Shown in pieces: positions 1 through 7,003 of a stretch of 15,372 bases of DNA. How positions within the stretch are numbered: the first letter of the stretch is position 1; every line of letters begins with the position of its first letter. The notes under the pieces were generated by a model. It ran no database searches and was not told the origin of the DNA. It saw only the letters and a program-made list of their open reading frames with translations. Made by a program: the position numbers and the translations under genes. Origin of the DNA: Bacteroidales bacterium (lineage in GTDB: Bacteria > Bacteroidota > Bacteroidia > Bacteroidales > B18-G4); assembly GCA_023145125.1 (NCBI GenBank), contig JAGLEK010000051.1, positions 1 to 15,372 of the forward strand. The letters are read 5' to 3'.

Positions 1-132
1 TTCCGGGAAGGAAACCTCGGCATTATGGATTACTACAAATACAAAAATATTATGGCCGACACCCAGATGCGGGAGTCAATAGCAGAAGTGCCCGAAGCAC
101 CTACTAAAACTGGTGGGGAAGGCGAAGACTAG
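1..132 (+). CDS. floA: Flotillin-like protein FloA, C-terminal fragment
   Basis: Only the last 43 codons are inside the window; the reading frame is open from base 1 and ends with TAG at 130-132. The visible protein begins FREGNLGIMDYYKYKNIMAD and continues TQMRESIAE, which I recognise as the conserved C-terminal region of the FloA (UPF0365, YqfA-type) family. After this comes a short acidic, Pro/Gly-rich tail ending GGEGED. FloA proteins are membrane-anchored SPFH-type proteins that form assemblies in bacterial functional membrane microdomains; the membrane anchor and SPFH core must lie upstream and cannot be checked here. A strong terminator follows 24 bases after the stop, so this gene ends its transcription unit. 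The family call rests on a short stretch but the pattern is distinctive. Confidence 0.8.
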   Translation, partial: FREGNLGIMDYYKYKNIMADTQMRESIAEVPEAPTKTGGEGED

Positions 133-155
133 CCATCAAAGAAAAACCTAAGTTC

Positions 156-196
156 AACTCCCTGCCTTACAGATAATGAAGGCAGGGAGTTTTTTT
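156..196 (+). terminator. Rho-independent terminator after floA
   Basis: A perfect 13-bp inverted repeat (AACTCCCTGCCTT at 156-168 and its complement at 179-191) encloses a 10-nt loop. The 3' arm runs into a T tract at 190-196. It lies just after the floA stop and before the RSH gene, so it should separate the two transcription units. Confidence 0.9.
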
Positions 197-209
197 ATTA
201 AAAATTTCA

Positions 210-217
210 TATTTTTG
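210..217 (+). promoter_or_regulatory. Possible -7 promoter element (TATTTTTG) for the RSH gene
   Basis: TATTTTTG fits the Bacteroidota -7 consensus TAnnTTTG and lies between the floA terminator and the ATG at 249. I see no convincing TTTG at the -33 distance, because that position falls in the terminator arm. An AAGG at 236-239 lies 9 nt before the ATG and could serve as a weak ribosome binding site. Confidence 0.4.
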
Positions 218-248
218 CGCCGCCTTTCTGCCGGTAAGGTGTGAATAC

Positions 249-2432
249 ATGACTTTAAAACCCGACGAAATACAAGAAGTTGAACTCCTGTTCAACGAGC
301 TCATGGAAAGTTGCAGTGCATTCTGCGATGCAGATGAACTGAAGATGATCCGCAATGCCTATGAGCTTGCTTTACGGGGCCATGGCAATACCAGGGCTGT
401 GAATGGCCAGCTGAATATTTGCCATTCATTGCAGGTAGCCAGGTTGTCGACAGATGATATCGGGCTGGGGACTACTTCCATCATCTCTGCCTTGCTGCAT
501 GATGTGGTCAATAAGACGGATATCACCATTCAGGAGATAAGGGACGAATTCGGGGAAACAGTGTCAACACTTATTGAGGAATACACAAAACTCTCTAATC
601 TGGATACAAAAAGGATAGGGGTGAATTCTGTGAAATTCAGAAACCTCTTCATGACAATAGTGGATGATATCCGGGTGATCCTGCTTAAACTCGCACACAG
701 GCTGCACGACATGCGTACAATCCATGACCTTCCTATAGCGAAACAGGAGCTCTTTGTTGCAGAAACTGAGCATATTTACCTGCCTATAACTCACCGGCTT
801 GGCCTGTACAAGATTAAAACCGAGCTTGAAGAAAGACTGATGCAATACCTGAATCCCGCCGTTTACACGGAAATATCTGAAAAGATCAGGGAAACGGATG
901 CTAAACGCAAGCTTTTTATCAATGAATTCATAGAACCCATAAGCCGTGAGCTTATCGTACAGGGCTTCGACTGCGATATCAAGGGGAGGCCAAAATCTAT
1001 ACATTCAATCTGGGAGAAGATGAAGCGGCAAAATGTTAAGTTTGAAGAGGTATTTGACCTTTTTGCCATCCGGATCGTCAACAACAGCAAGGCTAAGCGT
1101 GAGAAAACTGATTGCTGGAAGATATATTCCATAGTAACAAATATTTTTGCACCGAATCCAAAACGCCTTCGTGACTGGATCAGCACACCTAAAGCCAGCG
1201 GTTATGAATCCCTGCATACCACGGTGCTGGGCCCGAATAAAAAATGGGTTGAAGTGCAGATCAGGTCAGCAAAGATGGATGAGATGGCAGAAAAAGGCCA
1301 GGCGGCTCATTGGCGCTACAAGGGATTTGATGCCGGAAAAGATGCCCGGAACTGGCTGGAACAGGTCCGTGATATACTGGAGAATCCGGATCAGATCAAG
1401 TTTGATCTCCAGAAGGATCCCGGAAAAACTGCAAAAACACAAAAAATATTTGTCTTTACTCCTGATGGTGACCTGAAAGAGTTGCCCCTGGGGTCAACCA
1501 TCCTCGACTTTGCCTATGAGATACATACAAGGGTAGGAGACCACTGTAACGGGGCAAGGGTGAATAACAGGATAGTGCCCATCCGCTATGAGCTGAACAA
1601 TGGGGATAAGGTTGAGATCATAACCTCTAAGAACCAGAAACCCAAGCTGGACTGGTTACAGTTTGTAAAAACCACCAAGGCCAAGAACAAGATCAAGCGG
1701 TCTATTAAAGAGCAAAAATTTCATGAAGCCCGGGAAGGGAATGAGATATTACGGCGTAAACTCAGGAACTGGAAAATACAGTTCAGCGATGAAGTGATTG
1801 ATAAGCTTGTAAAACATTATAAATTAGATTCTGCCCTGGACCTGTACAGCATGATCGCATTCGAGAAGATGGACCTGAATGAGATCCGGCAGATACTTCT
1901 GGAAAAAGAGGATCCTGAAAAAAGCAGGGAACAGCCCGTAGTTCAGTCCCCCGAAAAAGTCAAAGAAAAGGATGATGATAACTATCTTCTTATCGACAAC
2001 AGCCTGGATAATGTCAATTACAAGCTTTCAAAATGCTGTAATCCTAAACCGGGGGATGAAATTTACGGATTTGTAACCATAGGAAAAGGCATCAGCATTC
2101 ACCGAAAGTCATGCCCCAATGCCAAAAGGATGCTTGATAAGTACGGCTATCGGAATATCGATGTTCAATGGAAAGGATCTGAAAGCAACGGGACCACACA
2201 GGCAACAGTACGGATCAGCGGCGACGACAGAATAGGCATCCTCGGCGAGATCACCTCCGTAATATCGGGAGACCTGAGGGTGAACATGCAATCCATTAAA
2301 GTTGATTCAGGAAAAAACAAAATGTTTACAGGCTATATCAAGCTGACTGTCAGAGACTCGAAACACCTCGATGAACTGGTGCATAAACTATTAAAGGTCA
2401 AAGGTATTGCAAAAGCAGGCAGAATTGATTAA
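249..2432 (+). CDS. RelA/SpoT-family (p)ppGpp synthetase with a degenerate hydrolase site
   Basis: 727 aa, the usual length of a long RSH protein. Domains in order: HD hydrolase-like domain (about 40-160), synthetase domain (about 240-360), TGS (about 398-460), helical linker, zinc-finger/conserved-cysteine region (about 585-625, SKCCNPKPGDEI and HRKSCPN), and a C-terminal ACT domain (about 650-727). The synthetase looks intact: GRPKSIHSIWEKM at 246-258, a basic R-x-R-D form of the RxKD motif (RLRD, 306-309), YESLHTT from 319, EVQIRS from 335 and AAHWRYKG from 352. The hydrolase domain keeps H59, H84 and D85, but the usual Glu-Asp after HDVV is Asn-Lys (88-89), and LADRLHN reads LAHRLHD (148-154). 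By alignment with characterised Rel proteins, these changes hit metal and catalytic residues. I infer a synthetase-dominant, RelA-like enzyme; a separate hydrolase would then be needed elsewhere. It makes (p)ppGpp from ATP and GDP/GTP, normally ribosome-triggered through TGS/ACT. Confidence 0.93.
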   Translation: MTLKPDEIQEVELLFNELMESCSAFCDADELKMIRNAYELALRGHGNTRAVNGQLNICHSLQVARLSTDDIGLGTTSIISALLHDVVNKTDITIQEIRDEFGETVSTLIEEYTKLSNLDTKRIGVNSVKFRNLFMTIVDDIRVILLKLAHRLHDMRTIHDLPIAKQELFVAETEHIYLPITHRLGLYKIKTELEERLMQYLNPAVYTEISEKIRETDAKRKLFINEFIEPISRELIVQGFDCDIKGRPKSIHSIWEKMKRQNVKFEEVFDLFAIRIVNNSKAKREKTDCWKIYSIVTNIFAPNPKRLRDWISTPKASGYESLHTTVLGPNKKWVEVQIRSAKMDEMAEKGQAAHWRYKGFDAGKDARNWLEQVRDILENPDQIKFDLQKDPGKTAKTQKIFVFTPDGDLKELPLGSTILDFAYEIHTRVGDHCNGARVNNRIVPIRYELNNGDKVEIITSKNQKPKLDWLQFVKTTKAKNKIKRSIKEQKFHEAREGNEILRRKLRNWKIQFSDEVIDKLVKHYKLDSALDLYSMIAFEKMDLNEIRQILLEKEDPEKSREQPVVQSPEKVKEKDDDNYLLIDNSLDNVNYKLSKCCNPKPGDEIYGFVTIGKGISIHRKSCPNAKRMLDKYGYRNIDVQWKGSESNGTTQATVRISGDDRIGILGEITSVISGDLRVNMQSIKVDSGKNKMFTGYIKLTVRDSKHLDELVHKLLKVKGIAKAGRID

Positions 2433-2542
2433 CTTTATGCCCGGATTGAACATTCATTGATTATAATTGTTTGTATATTGAAGGCAATTAAGATATCGTG
2501 TTAAATAATTGTTAAAGATTAAATAAGCATTAAAAGAATTTG

Positions 2543-2550
2543 TATATTTG
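2543..2550 (+). promoter_or_regulatory. Promoter-like -7 element (TATATTTG) in the RSH-PHP gap
   Basis: TATATTTG is an exact match to TAnnTTTG. It is 111 bases after the RSH stop and would start transcription near 2556, just before an 11-bp inverted repeat. No good TTTG is visible at the -33 distance, so the call depends on the -7 box and on the terminator-bounded structure downstream. Confidence 0.4.
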
Positions 2551-2555
2551 TATCA

Positions 2556-2665
2556 AGGACTTAGGCTATTACCTCTTTCCTTTCTTTAATTCTCTATTGG
2601 TTTTTATTCGTGATCAGGGTAATAGCCTTTTATAGAAAACGGTGGCTCCGGCCACCGTTTTTTTT
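2556..2665 (+). ncRNA. Candidate small RNA (about 110 nt), structure-based
   Basis: The interval lies between a TATATTTG box (2543-2550) and a strong terminator (2636-2665) and has no credible reading frame. AGGCTATTACC at 2563-2573 pairs perfectly over 11 bp with 2618-2628. It closes a 44-nt, pyrimidine-rich region (2574-2617) with little internal pairing, only a weak AAT/ATT hairpin at 2588-2598. A closing stem, a large open loop and a terminal hairpin form a plausible free-standing small RNA; its size and shape make a 6S-like RNA one hypothesis, but I cannot match it to a family from memory. The alternative is an untranslated 3' tail of the RSH mRNA with its terminator, or a leader of the PHP gene. 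Confidence 0.42.
2636..2665 (+). terminator. Rho-independent terminator
   Basis: The stem AAAACGGTGGC (2636-2646) pairs with 2651-2661 around a TCCG tetraloop (2647-2650). The GC-rich core ACGGTGGC/GCCACCGT is followed by eight T residues (2658-2665). It lies 44 bases before the next ATG, so it ends either the RSH transcript or the candidate small RNA, not the downstream gene. Confidence 0.9.
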
Positions 2666-2672
2666 ATCTTTG
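2665..2672 (+). promoter_or_regulatory. Possible -7 element (TATCTTTG) for the PHP-SBP unit
   Basis: TATCTTTG fits TAnnTTTG and starts at the last T of the terminator tract, 36 bases before the ATG at 2709. The matching -33 position falls inside the terminator stem and has no TTTG. The downstream unit needs its own promoter because of the preceding terminator, which supports the call. Confidence 0.42.
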
Positions 2673-2708
2673 TTCGAAACATGACCCTGCACGAACACAG
2701 ATAATAAT

Positions 2709-3782
2709 ATGATCTTAAGAATTCTTACCAAAATCTTCCTCGTGCTATTACTGGCTCCACTTGGGGCTTTTTCACAGGATGCTCATAAAACCTTCATCTT
2801 TCCGGATATTCCCGGCTACGAGACCTTAATATGCGATTTTCATATGCACACGGTCTTCTCCGATGGACTGGTTTGGCCAACGGTAAGGGTCAGTGAAGCA
2901 GTGAATGAAGGTTTGGATGCGATCGCCATTACTGAGCATCTCGAATATTATTCTCACAGCAATTATATCTCGGGTGACCATAACAGCTCCTATGAGATCG
3001 CCAAGCCTTATGCCGACAAGAAAGACCTGATCCTGATCAGGGGAGCGGAGATCACTAAGGGCATGCCGCCGGGCCATTTTAATTTTCTTTTCATCCAGGA
3101 TGCAAATACCATTGATTCGGTCGATTGGGAAAAGGCCATCATACAGGCAAATAAACAGGGTGCCTTTGTATTCTGGAACCACCCGGGCTGGCGCCAGGAA
3201 AATGAGATCCCCATTTGGTATAACGAGCATAGCTGGTTGCTGTCGCAAGGATTGATCCAGGGTATTGAGATCGTGAACGAGAAAAGCTACTATCCGCTGG
3301 CACATCAATGGGCCATTGATTCAAACCTTACTTTGTTAGGAAACTCAGACATCCATGATCCGATTGATATGTTCTTTGACAGGAGCAAGGGGGAACACAG
3401 GCCGATTACACTGATATTTGCTGAAGAACGCTCAGAAGAAGGCATCAGGGAAGCATTGGATAACAAAAGAACAGCAATATATTATAAAGATATGTTGATC
3501 GGTAATGAGGAGTATCTTAAACCATTATTTTTTGAAGCAGTCAGGGACATGGCCATAGTATTTACCGGGACATCTTTTCCTGATGAGTATTTTTTGGAAA
3601 ATAATGCATCCATTCCTTTTGAAATTGTTGTTGAGTATGAGCAGGGTAAAGAATCAGAAACTGTTATTATCGACCCAATGACAAAACAGGAAAGGGATGA
3701 ATCTTTATTTAGAGATTTTAAAAGGATTCTTGTCAAAAACATTTGGATTGCGCCCGGGAAACAACTTGAAATATATAAATAA
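2709..3782 (+). CDS. Secreted PHP-domain phosphodiesterase, Sb-PDE type
   Basis: 357 aa. The N-terminus is a signal peptide (basic MILRILTK, hydrophobic core, AFSQ near residue 23), so the enzyme is exported to the periplasm or beyond. The PHP metal-binding signature is complete: DFHMHT (H45, H47), D52, ITEH (E76, H77), GAEIT (E114), GHFN (H123), WNHPG (H158) and NSDIH (D214, H216). PHP enzymes are metal-dependent phosphoesterases. The particular pattern CDFHMHTVFSDGLVWPTVRV and MPPGHFN is what I recall from the Sb-PDE family, named for a Sphingobium phosphodiesterase acting on organophosphate esters; here the natural substrate is unknown. Residues from about 270 form an extra C-terminal domain without a motif I recognise. 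It is 3 nt upstream of a lipoprotein solute-binding protein, so the two are probably co-transcribed. The ATG lacks a Shine-Dalgarno sequence. Confidence 0.85.
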   Translation: MILRILTKIFLVLLLAPLGAFSQDAHKTFIFPDIPGYETLICDFHMHTVFSDGLVWPTVRVSEAVNEGLDAIAITEHLEYYSHSNYISGDHNSSYEIAKPYADKKDLILIRGAEITKGMPPGHFNFLFIQDANTIDSVDWEKAIIQANKQGAFVFWNHPGWRQENEIPIWYNEHSWLLSQGLIQGIEIVNEKSYYPLAHQWAIDSNLTLLGNSDIHDPIDMFFDRSKGEHRPITLIFAEERSEEGIREALDNKRTAIYYKDMLIGNEEYLKPLFFEAVRDMAIVFTGTSFPDEYFLENNASIPFEIVVEYEQGKESETVIIDPMTKQERDESLFRDFKRILVKNIWIAPGKQLEIYK

Positions 3783-3785
3783 CCC

Positions 3786-5399
3786 ATGAGGTATCTTCTT
3801 CTCATTATCATAGTATTTGTAATGCTTTCCTGCCAGAGAGATTATGAAAATAATGGGCTTAGAATCTTTCGCTACAACGAAGCAGCCGGCATCACTTCCC
3901 TGGACCCGGCATTTTCAAGGGACCTGGCAAACCTCTGGGCCTGCAACCAGATTTTCGACGGGCTTGTCAAACTTGATGATAAGCTTGAGGTTAAACCATC
4001 GGTCGCAAAATCCTGGGAGATCACTGAGGGCGGAACCACCTACACTTTTTTTCTTCGGGATGATGTTTATTTTCACCCGCATGAGGCCTTTGCCGGAGGA
4101 AAGGGCAGGAGGGTGAGCGCATATGACTTTGAGTACTCGTATTACCGTATCCTCGATGCGGGACTTGCCTCACCGGGATCATGGGTATTTAATAATGTGG
4201 CCGACAGCGGTTTCAAGGCTATGAATGATTCAACGTTCAGGATCAAGCTGAAACACGCTTTCATGCCCTTCCTTGGTTTACTCAGCATGCAGTATTGTAA
4301 TGTATTACCCAAAGAGGTGATAGAATTTCACGGCAAGGATTTCAGGAAGAATCCCATTGGATGCGGCCCGTTTTATTTAAAATACTGGAAAGAAGGTGTT
4401 AAGCTGGTCTTACACAAGAATCCTGAATATTTCGAACGGGATGAAGCTGGTGAAAGGCTCCCCTACCTTGATGCTGTGGCCATAACTTTCCTGATCGACA
4501 AGCAATCTGCCTTTTTGCAATTTATCCAGGGTAAGATTGACTTTTTGTCGGGCATCGATGCAAGCTATAAAGATGAACTGCTTACGCCTGATGGCCAATT
4601 GAATCCCGCTTATGAGGATCAGATATATCTGAACAGGGAACCCTATCTTAATACTGAATACCTGGGCGTAATGGTGGATACAATAGATGGATCGGGTAAA
4701 AAGCCGCTCACTGACAAGTTGATAAGGCAGGCTATCAGCTATGGGTTCGACCGTAATAAAATGATGCGCTATCTGAGGAATAGCATTGGAATAGCCGGCA
4801 ATGGCGGCATTATTCCTGCCGGCATGCCATCTTTCGATACCACTTATTCATATGGGTACTCATATGATCCGCAAAGGTCAGCTGAACTGCTTGAGCTTGC
4901 AGGTTATCCCGGTGGTACCGGCTTGCCTTCTATCACCCTGACAACTTCTCCCGAGTACCTCGATCTGTGCAAGTACATTCAGCATGAGCTGATGCTGCTT
5001 GGCTTTGATATCAGCATTTCTGTGAGTCCGCCTGCAGCAATAAAGGAAATGAAAGCCCAGGCTAAAATTCCTTTTTTCCGGGCATCATGGATAGCCGATT
5101 ACCCGGATGCAGAAAATTATCTTTCGCTGTTTTACAGCAGGAACTTTTGTCCCGCAGGCCCTAATTACACGCACTATGCGGATCCTGTGTATGACCAATT
5201 ATATGAAGCCTCACTCGCTATTCTTGATGATAGTGCCAGATATCAGGCTTACCTGATGATGGATGAAATGATAATGGATGAAGCAGCTGTTATCATCCTC
5301 TTCTATGATGAAGTATTGCGGTTTGTAAGAAAAGATGTGTCAGGACTTGGCAGCAACCCGGTCAACCTCCTGGACCTCACAAATGTGATTAAGAACTAA
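3786..5399 (+). CDS. ABC transporter substrate-binding lipoprotein, family 5 (peptide/nickel type)
   Basis: 537 aa, usual length for SBP_bac_5 (DppA/OppA-like) proteins. MRYLLLIIIVFVMLSC is a short lipoprotein signal with the lipid-modified Cys at residue 16, so the mature protein is membrane-anchored. The start of the binding domain (LRIFRYNEAAGITSLDPAFS, then NQIFDGL, PSVAKSWEI, YTFFLRDDVYFHP) is the family's typical opening, and the C-terminal half (DYPDAENYLSLFYSRN, MDEMIMDEAAVIILFYDE) matches its end. Family members bind oligopeptides, nickel chelates, opines, sugars or other solutes and hand them to an ABC permease; the ligand cannot be read from the sequence. There is no permease or ATPase gene nearby: its partner is the upstream phosphodiesterase gene, 3 nt away. 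It either uses a permease encoded elsewhere or has a binding role of its own. Confidence 0.9.
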   Translation: MRYLLLIIIVFVMLSCQRDYENNGLRIFRYNEAAGITSLDPAFSRDLANLWACNQIFDGLVKLDDKLEVKPSVAKSWEITEGGTTYTFFLRDDVYFHPHEAFAGGKGRRVSAYDFEYSYYRILDAGLASPGSWVFNNVADSGFKAMNDSTFRIKLKHAFMPFLGLLSMQYCNVLPKEVIEFHGKDFRKNPIGCGPFYLKYWKEGVKLVLHKNPEYFERDEAGERLPYLDAVAITFLIDKQSAFLQFIQGKIDFLSGIDASYKDELLTPDGQLNPAYEDQIYLNREPYLNTEYLGVMVDTIDGSGKKPLTDKLIRQAISYGFDRNKMMRYLRNSIGIAGNGGIIPAGMPSFDTTYSYGYSYDPQRSAELLELAGYPGGTGLPSITLTTSPEYLDLCKYIQHELMLLGFDISISVSPPAAIKEMKAQAKIPFFRASWIADYPDAENYLSLFYSRNFCPAGPNYTHYADPVYDQLYEASLAILDDSARYQAYLMMDEMIMDEAAVIILFYDEVLRFVRKDVSGLGSNPVNLLDLTNVIKN

Positions 5400-5540
5400 A
5401 AATGATATATCCGGTACATGATTACCACAGGATGTATATAGGGTTTATTACCAATTGTATGATTAATGCCTGACATACAGTAGATTTAATTGCTTAATTT
5501 ATTTATCTTTACATCCCTGTAACAAAACTAAGCTAAGGCC
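5400..5540 (+). other. Intergenic region before the DUF6913-like gene
   Basis: This 141-base AT-rich gap has no reading frame and no hairpin followed by a T run that I can identify. TATCTTTA at 5504-5511 matches TAnnTTTG in seven of eight positions and lies 29 nt before the start codon, so it may be the -7 element of the DUF6913-dapA unit. No TTTG lies at the right distance upstream. Confidence 0.3.
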
Positions 5541-6098
5541 TTGACTATCATTACTAATATAAGGGAGCAGATCGGCCGGGTCATCCTCAAAAGGGAATCG
5601 ACCCGCATCGTAAGGGAAAGAAAGGTCATCAACCTGGACGAAGCTTCCAGTATAGGCTTGCTTTATTATCTGCCCGATGAGTCGACATACCGCAAGATCA
5701 GTGCATACGTAAAACAGCTTCAGGATACAGGAAAAACTGTTAAAGCCCTGGGGTTTGTTGAAAGCAAAAGACTTACAGGGCAGTTTCTCCCCAAGCTGTC
5801 TTATGATTTTTTATACCCCTCGGGCCTGAGATGGGATTATAAACCTGTATCTACGGCAGCAAAGGATTTTATAGAGTGCGATTACGACATTCTGCTGGAT
5901 ATGAGCACGGAAGATTTTCTTCCATTGCTCTTTCTCACCGGGATGAGCAGGGCAAAGTTCAAAGCGGGAATGCAAAGCAAAGCAAGGTCAGGCTATCTCG
6001 ACCTGATGATCAAACTGGGCGAAGAGGATGGACTGGATGAACTTATTAAGCAGATCAATCATTATTTATCCATGATAAACAAGAAAAATGAAAGCTGA
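5541..6098 (+). CDS. DUF6913-like protein, TTG start
   Basis: 185 aa, no signal peptide or membrane segment, so cytoplasmic. The pattern (basic N-terminus, TGKTVKALGFV, the aromatic-rich DFLYPSGLRWDYKP, then DFIECDYDILLDMSTEDFLPL, FKAGMQ, YLDLMIK and a C-terminal helix LIKQINHYLSMINK) fits my memory of DUF6913, a Bacteroidota family without known biochemical function. The start codon is TTG at 5541: an in-frame TAA at 5529-5531 blocks any longer form, and the first in-frame ATG is more than 110 codons in, past most of the conserved region. AAGG at 5535-5538 is too close to be a normal ribosome binding site. The last 11 bases overlap dapA, which implies translational coupling. A role linked to DapA is possible from context only. 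Confidence 0.72.
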   Translation: MTIITNIREQIGRVILKRESTRIVRERKVINLDEASSIGLLYYLPDESTYRKISAYVKQLQDTGKTVKALGFVESKRLTGQFLPKLSYDFLYPSGLRWDYKPVSTAAKDFIECDYDILLDMSTEDFLPLLFLTGMSRAKFKAGMQSKARSGYLDLMIKLGEEDGLDELIKQINHYLSMINKKNES

Positions 6099-6975
6099 AA
6101 CGATCAAGGGCACCGGCGTAGCGCTGATTACACCTTTTCATAATTACGGTACCATCGACTTTACCTCCCTCGGCAAGCTGACAAAGCATGTATTAAATGG
6201 AGGGGTTGATTTTTTGGTGGCACTGGGCACTACCAGTGAAGCCCCCGTATTGTCGGCCGACGAAAAAAATGCTGTCCTTAATCATATCCTCGAAGTAAAT
6301 GATGGAAAAGTTCCGGTAATTATCGGGGTTGGCGGCAATAATACCCAGGGCATTGTTGACTCCCTGAAATCGATTGATTTTGAGGGTATCAGCGGCATCC
6401 TCTCAGTGGCACCTTATTACAACAAACCGAACCAGAAAGGACTTTACTTCCACTTCAAGTCCATTTCTGCCGCCAGTCCGGTTCCCGTGATACTTTATAA
6501 CGTACCGGGCCGCACAAGCTCAAATATAAGTGCAGAAACAACCCTGAGGCTGGCCAATGAGTTTGGTAATATTGCCGGTATCAAAGAAGCTTCAGGTGAT
6601 CTGGGCCAGGTCATGCAGATCATAAAGAACAGGCCAAAAGGATTTTTAGTCCTGTCAGGCGATGATGCCCTGACCTATCCAATGCTCACACTGGGAGCTG
6701 ACGGGGTGATCTCTGTGGTTGCAAATGCATTTCCCCGGCAATTCTCCCAAATGGTAAACCTTGCACTTAAAGGGAACTATGAAGAAGCAAGGTCATTGCA
6801 CTATGAACTCCTGGAGTTGATAGAGGCACTGTTCGAGGATGGCAACCCGGCAGGGATAAAGGCTGCCCTCGATGCCATGGGGATCGCTGGCAACAATCTA
6901 AGGCTTCCACTGGTTAAAGCGAATAAGGCAACCTATAATAAGATTGCCACTCTGGTTAATAAGATAAAATTATAG
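6088..6975 (+). CDS. dapA: 4-hydroxy-tetrahydrodipicolinate synthase
   Basis: 295 aa, typical length. DapA condenses pyruvate with aspartate semialdehyde, the first committed step toward diaminopimelate (peptidoglycan) and lysine. The TIM-barrel family motifs are all present: GTGVALITPF from residue 8, GTTSEAP (T48, T49), PYYNKPNQKG (Y111), YNVPGRTSSN (Y137, R142), the Schiff-base lysine in GIKEASGD (K166), and SGDDALTYPMLTLGADGVISV. The ATG overlaps the end of the preceding DUF6913-like gene by 11 bases, so its translation is probably coupled. An A-rich stretch precedes the ATG instead of a Shine-Dalgarno. Residues that bind lysine in the E. coli enzyme are mostly replaced here (see findings), which suggests weak or no lysine feedback. 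N-acetylneuraminate lyase is the main alternative in the superfamily; the motifs favour DapA. Confidence 0.94.
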   Translation: MKAETIKGTGVALITPFHNYGTIDFTSLGKLTKHVLNGGVDFLVALGTTSEAPVLSADEKNAVLNHILEVNDGKVPVIIGVGGNNTQGIVDSLKSIDFEGISGILSVAPYYNKPNQKGLYFHFKSISAASPVPVILYNVPGRTSSNISAETTLRLANEFGNIAGIKEASGDLGQVMQIIKNRPKGFLVLSGDDALTYPMLTLGADGVISVVANAFPRQFSQMVNLALKGNYEEARSLHYELLELIEALFEDGNPAGIKAALDAMGIAGNNLRLPLVKANKATYNKIATLVNKIKL

Positions 6976-6983
6976 TAATTTTG
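6951..6983 (+). promoter_or_regulatory. Promoter candidate for the M14 carboxypeptidase gene
   Basis: TAATTTTG at 6976-6983 matches TAnnTTTG exactly and begins directly after the dapA stop codon. TCTG at 6951-6954, 21 nt upstream, is a three-of-four match to the -33 TTTG and lies within the dapA coding region. The ATG follows 20 nt after the -7 box. Confidence 0.5.
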
Positions 6984-7003
6984 CACTCTAAACTGATTCA
7001 ATT

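Noticed and set aside
564..1186. Open frames on the minus strand inside the RSH gene
   Set aside because: They lie fully opposite conserved HD and synthetase coding sequence, show no family motif and have no promoter or ribosome binding site.
2563..2628. Inverted repeat as ends of a small transposon
   Set aside because: The repeats are 11 bp and only 44 nt apart, with no transposase, no target-site duplication and no second copy in the window. An RNA stem explains them better.
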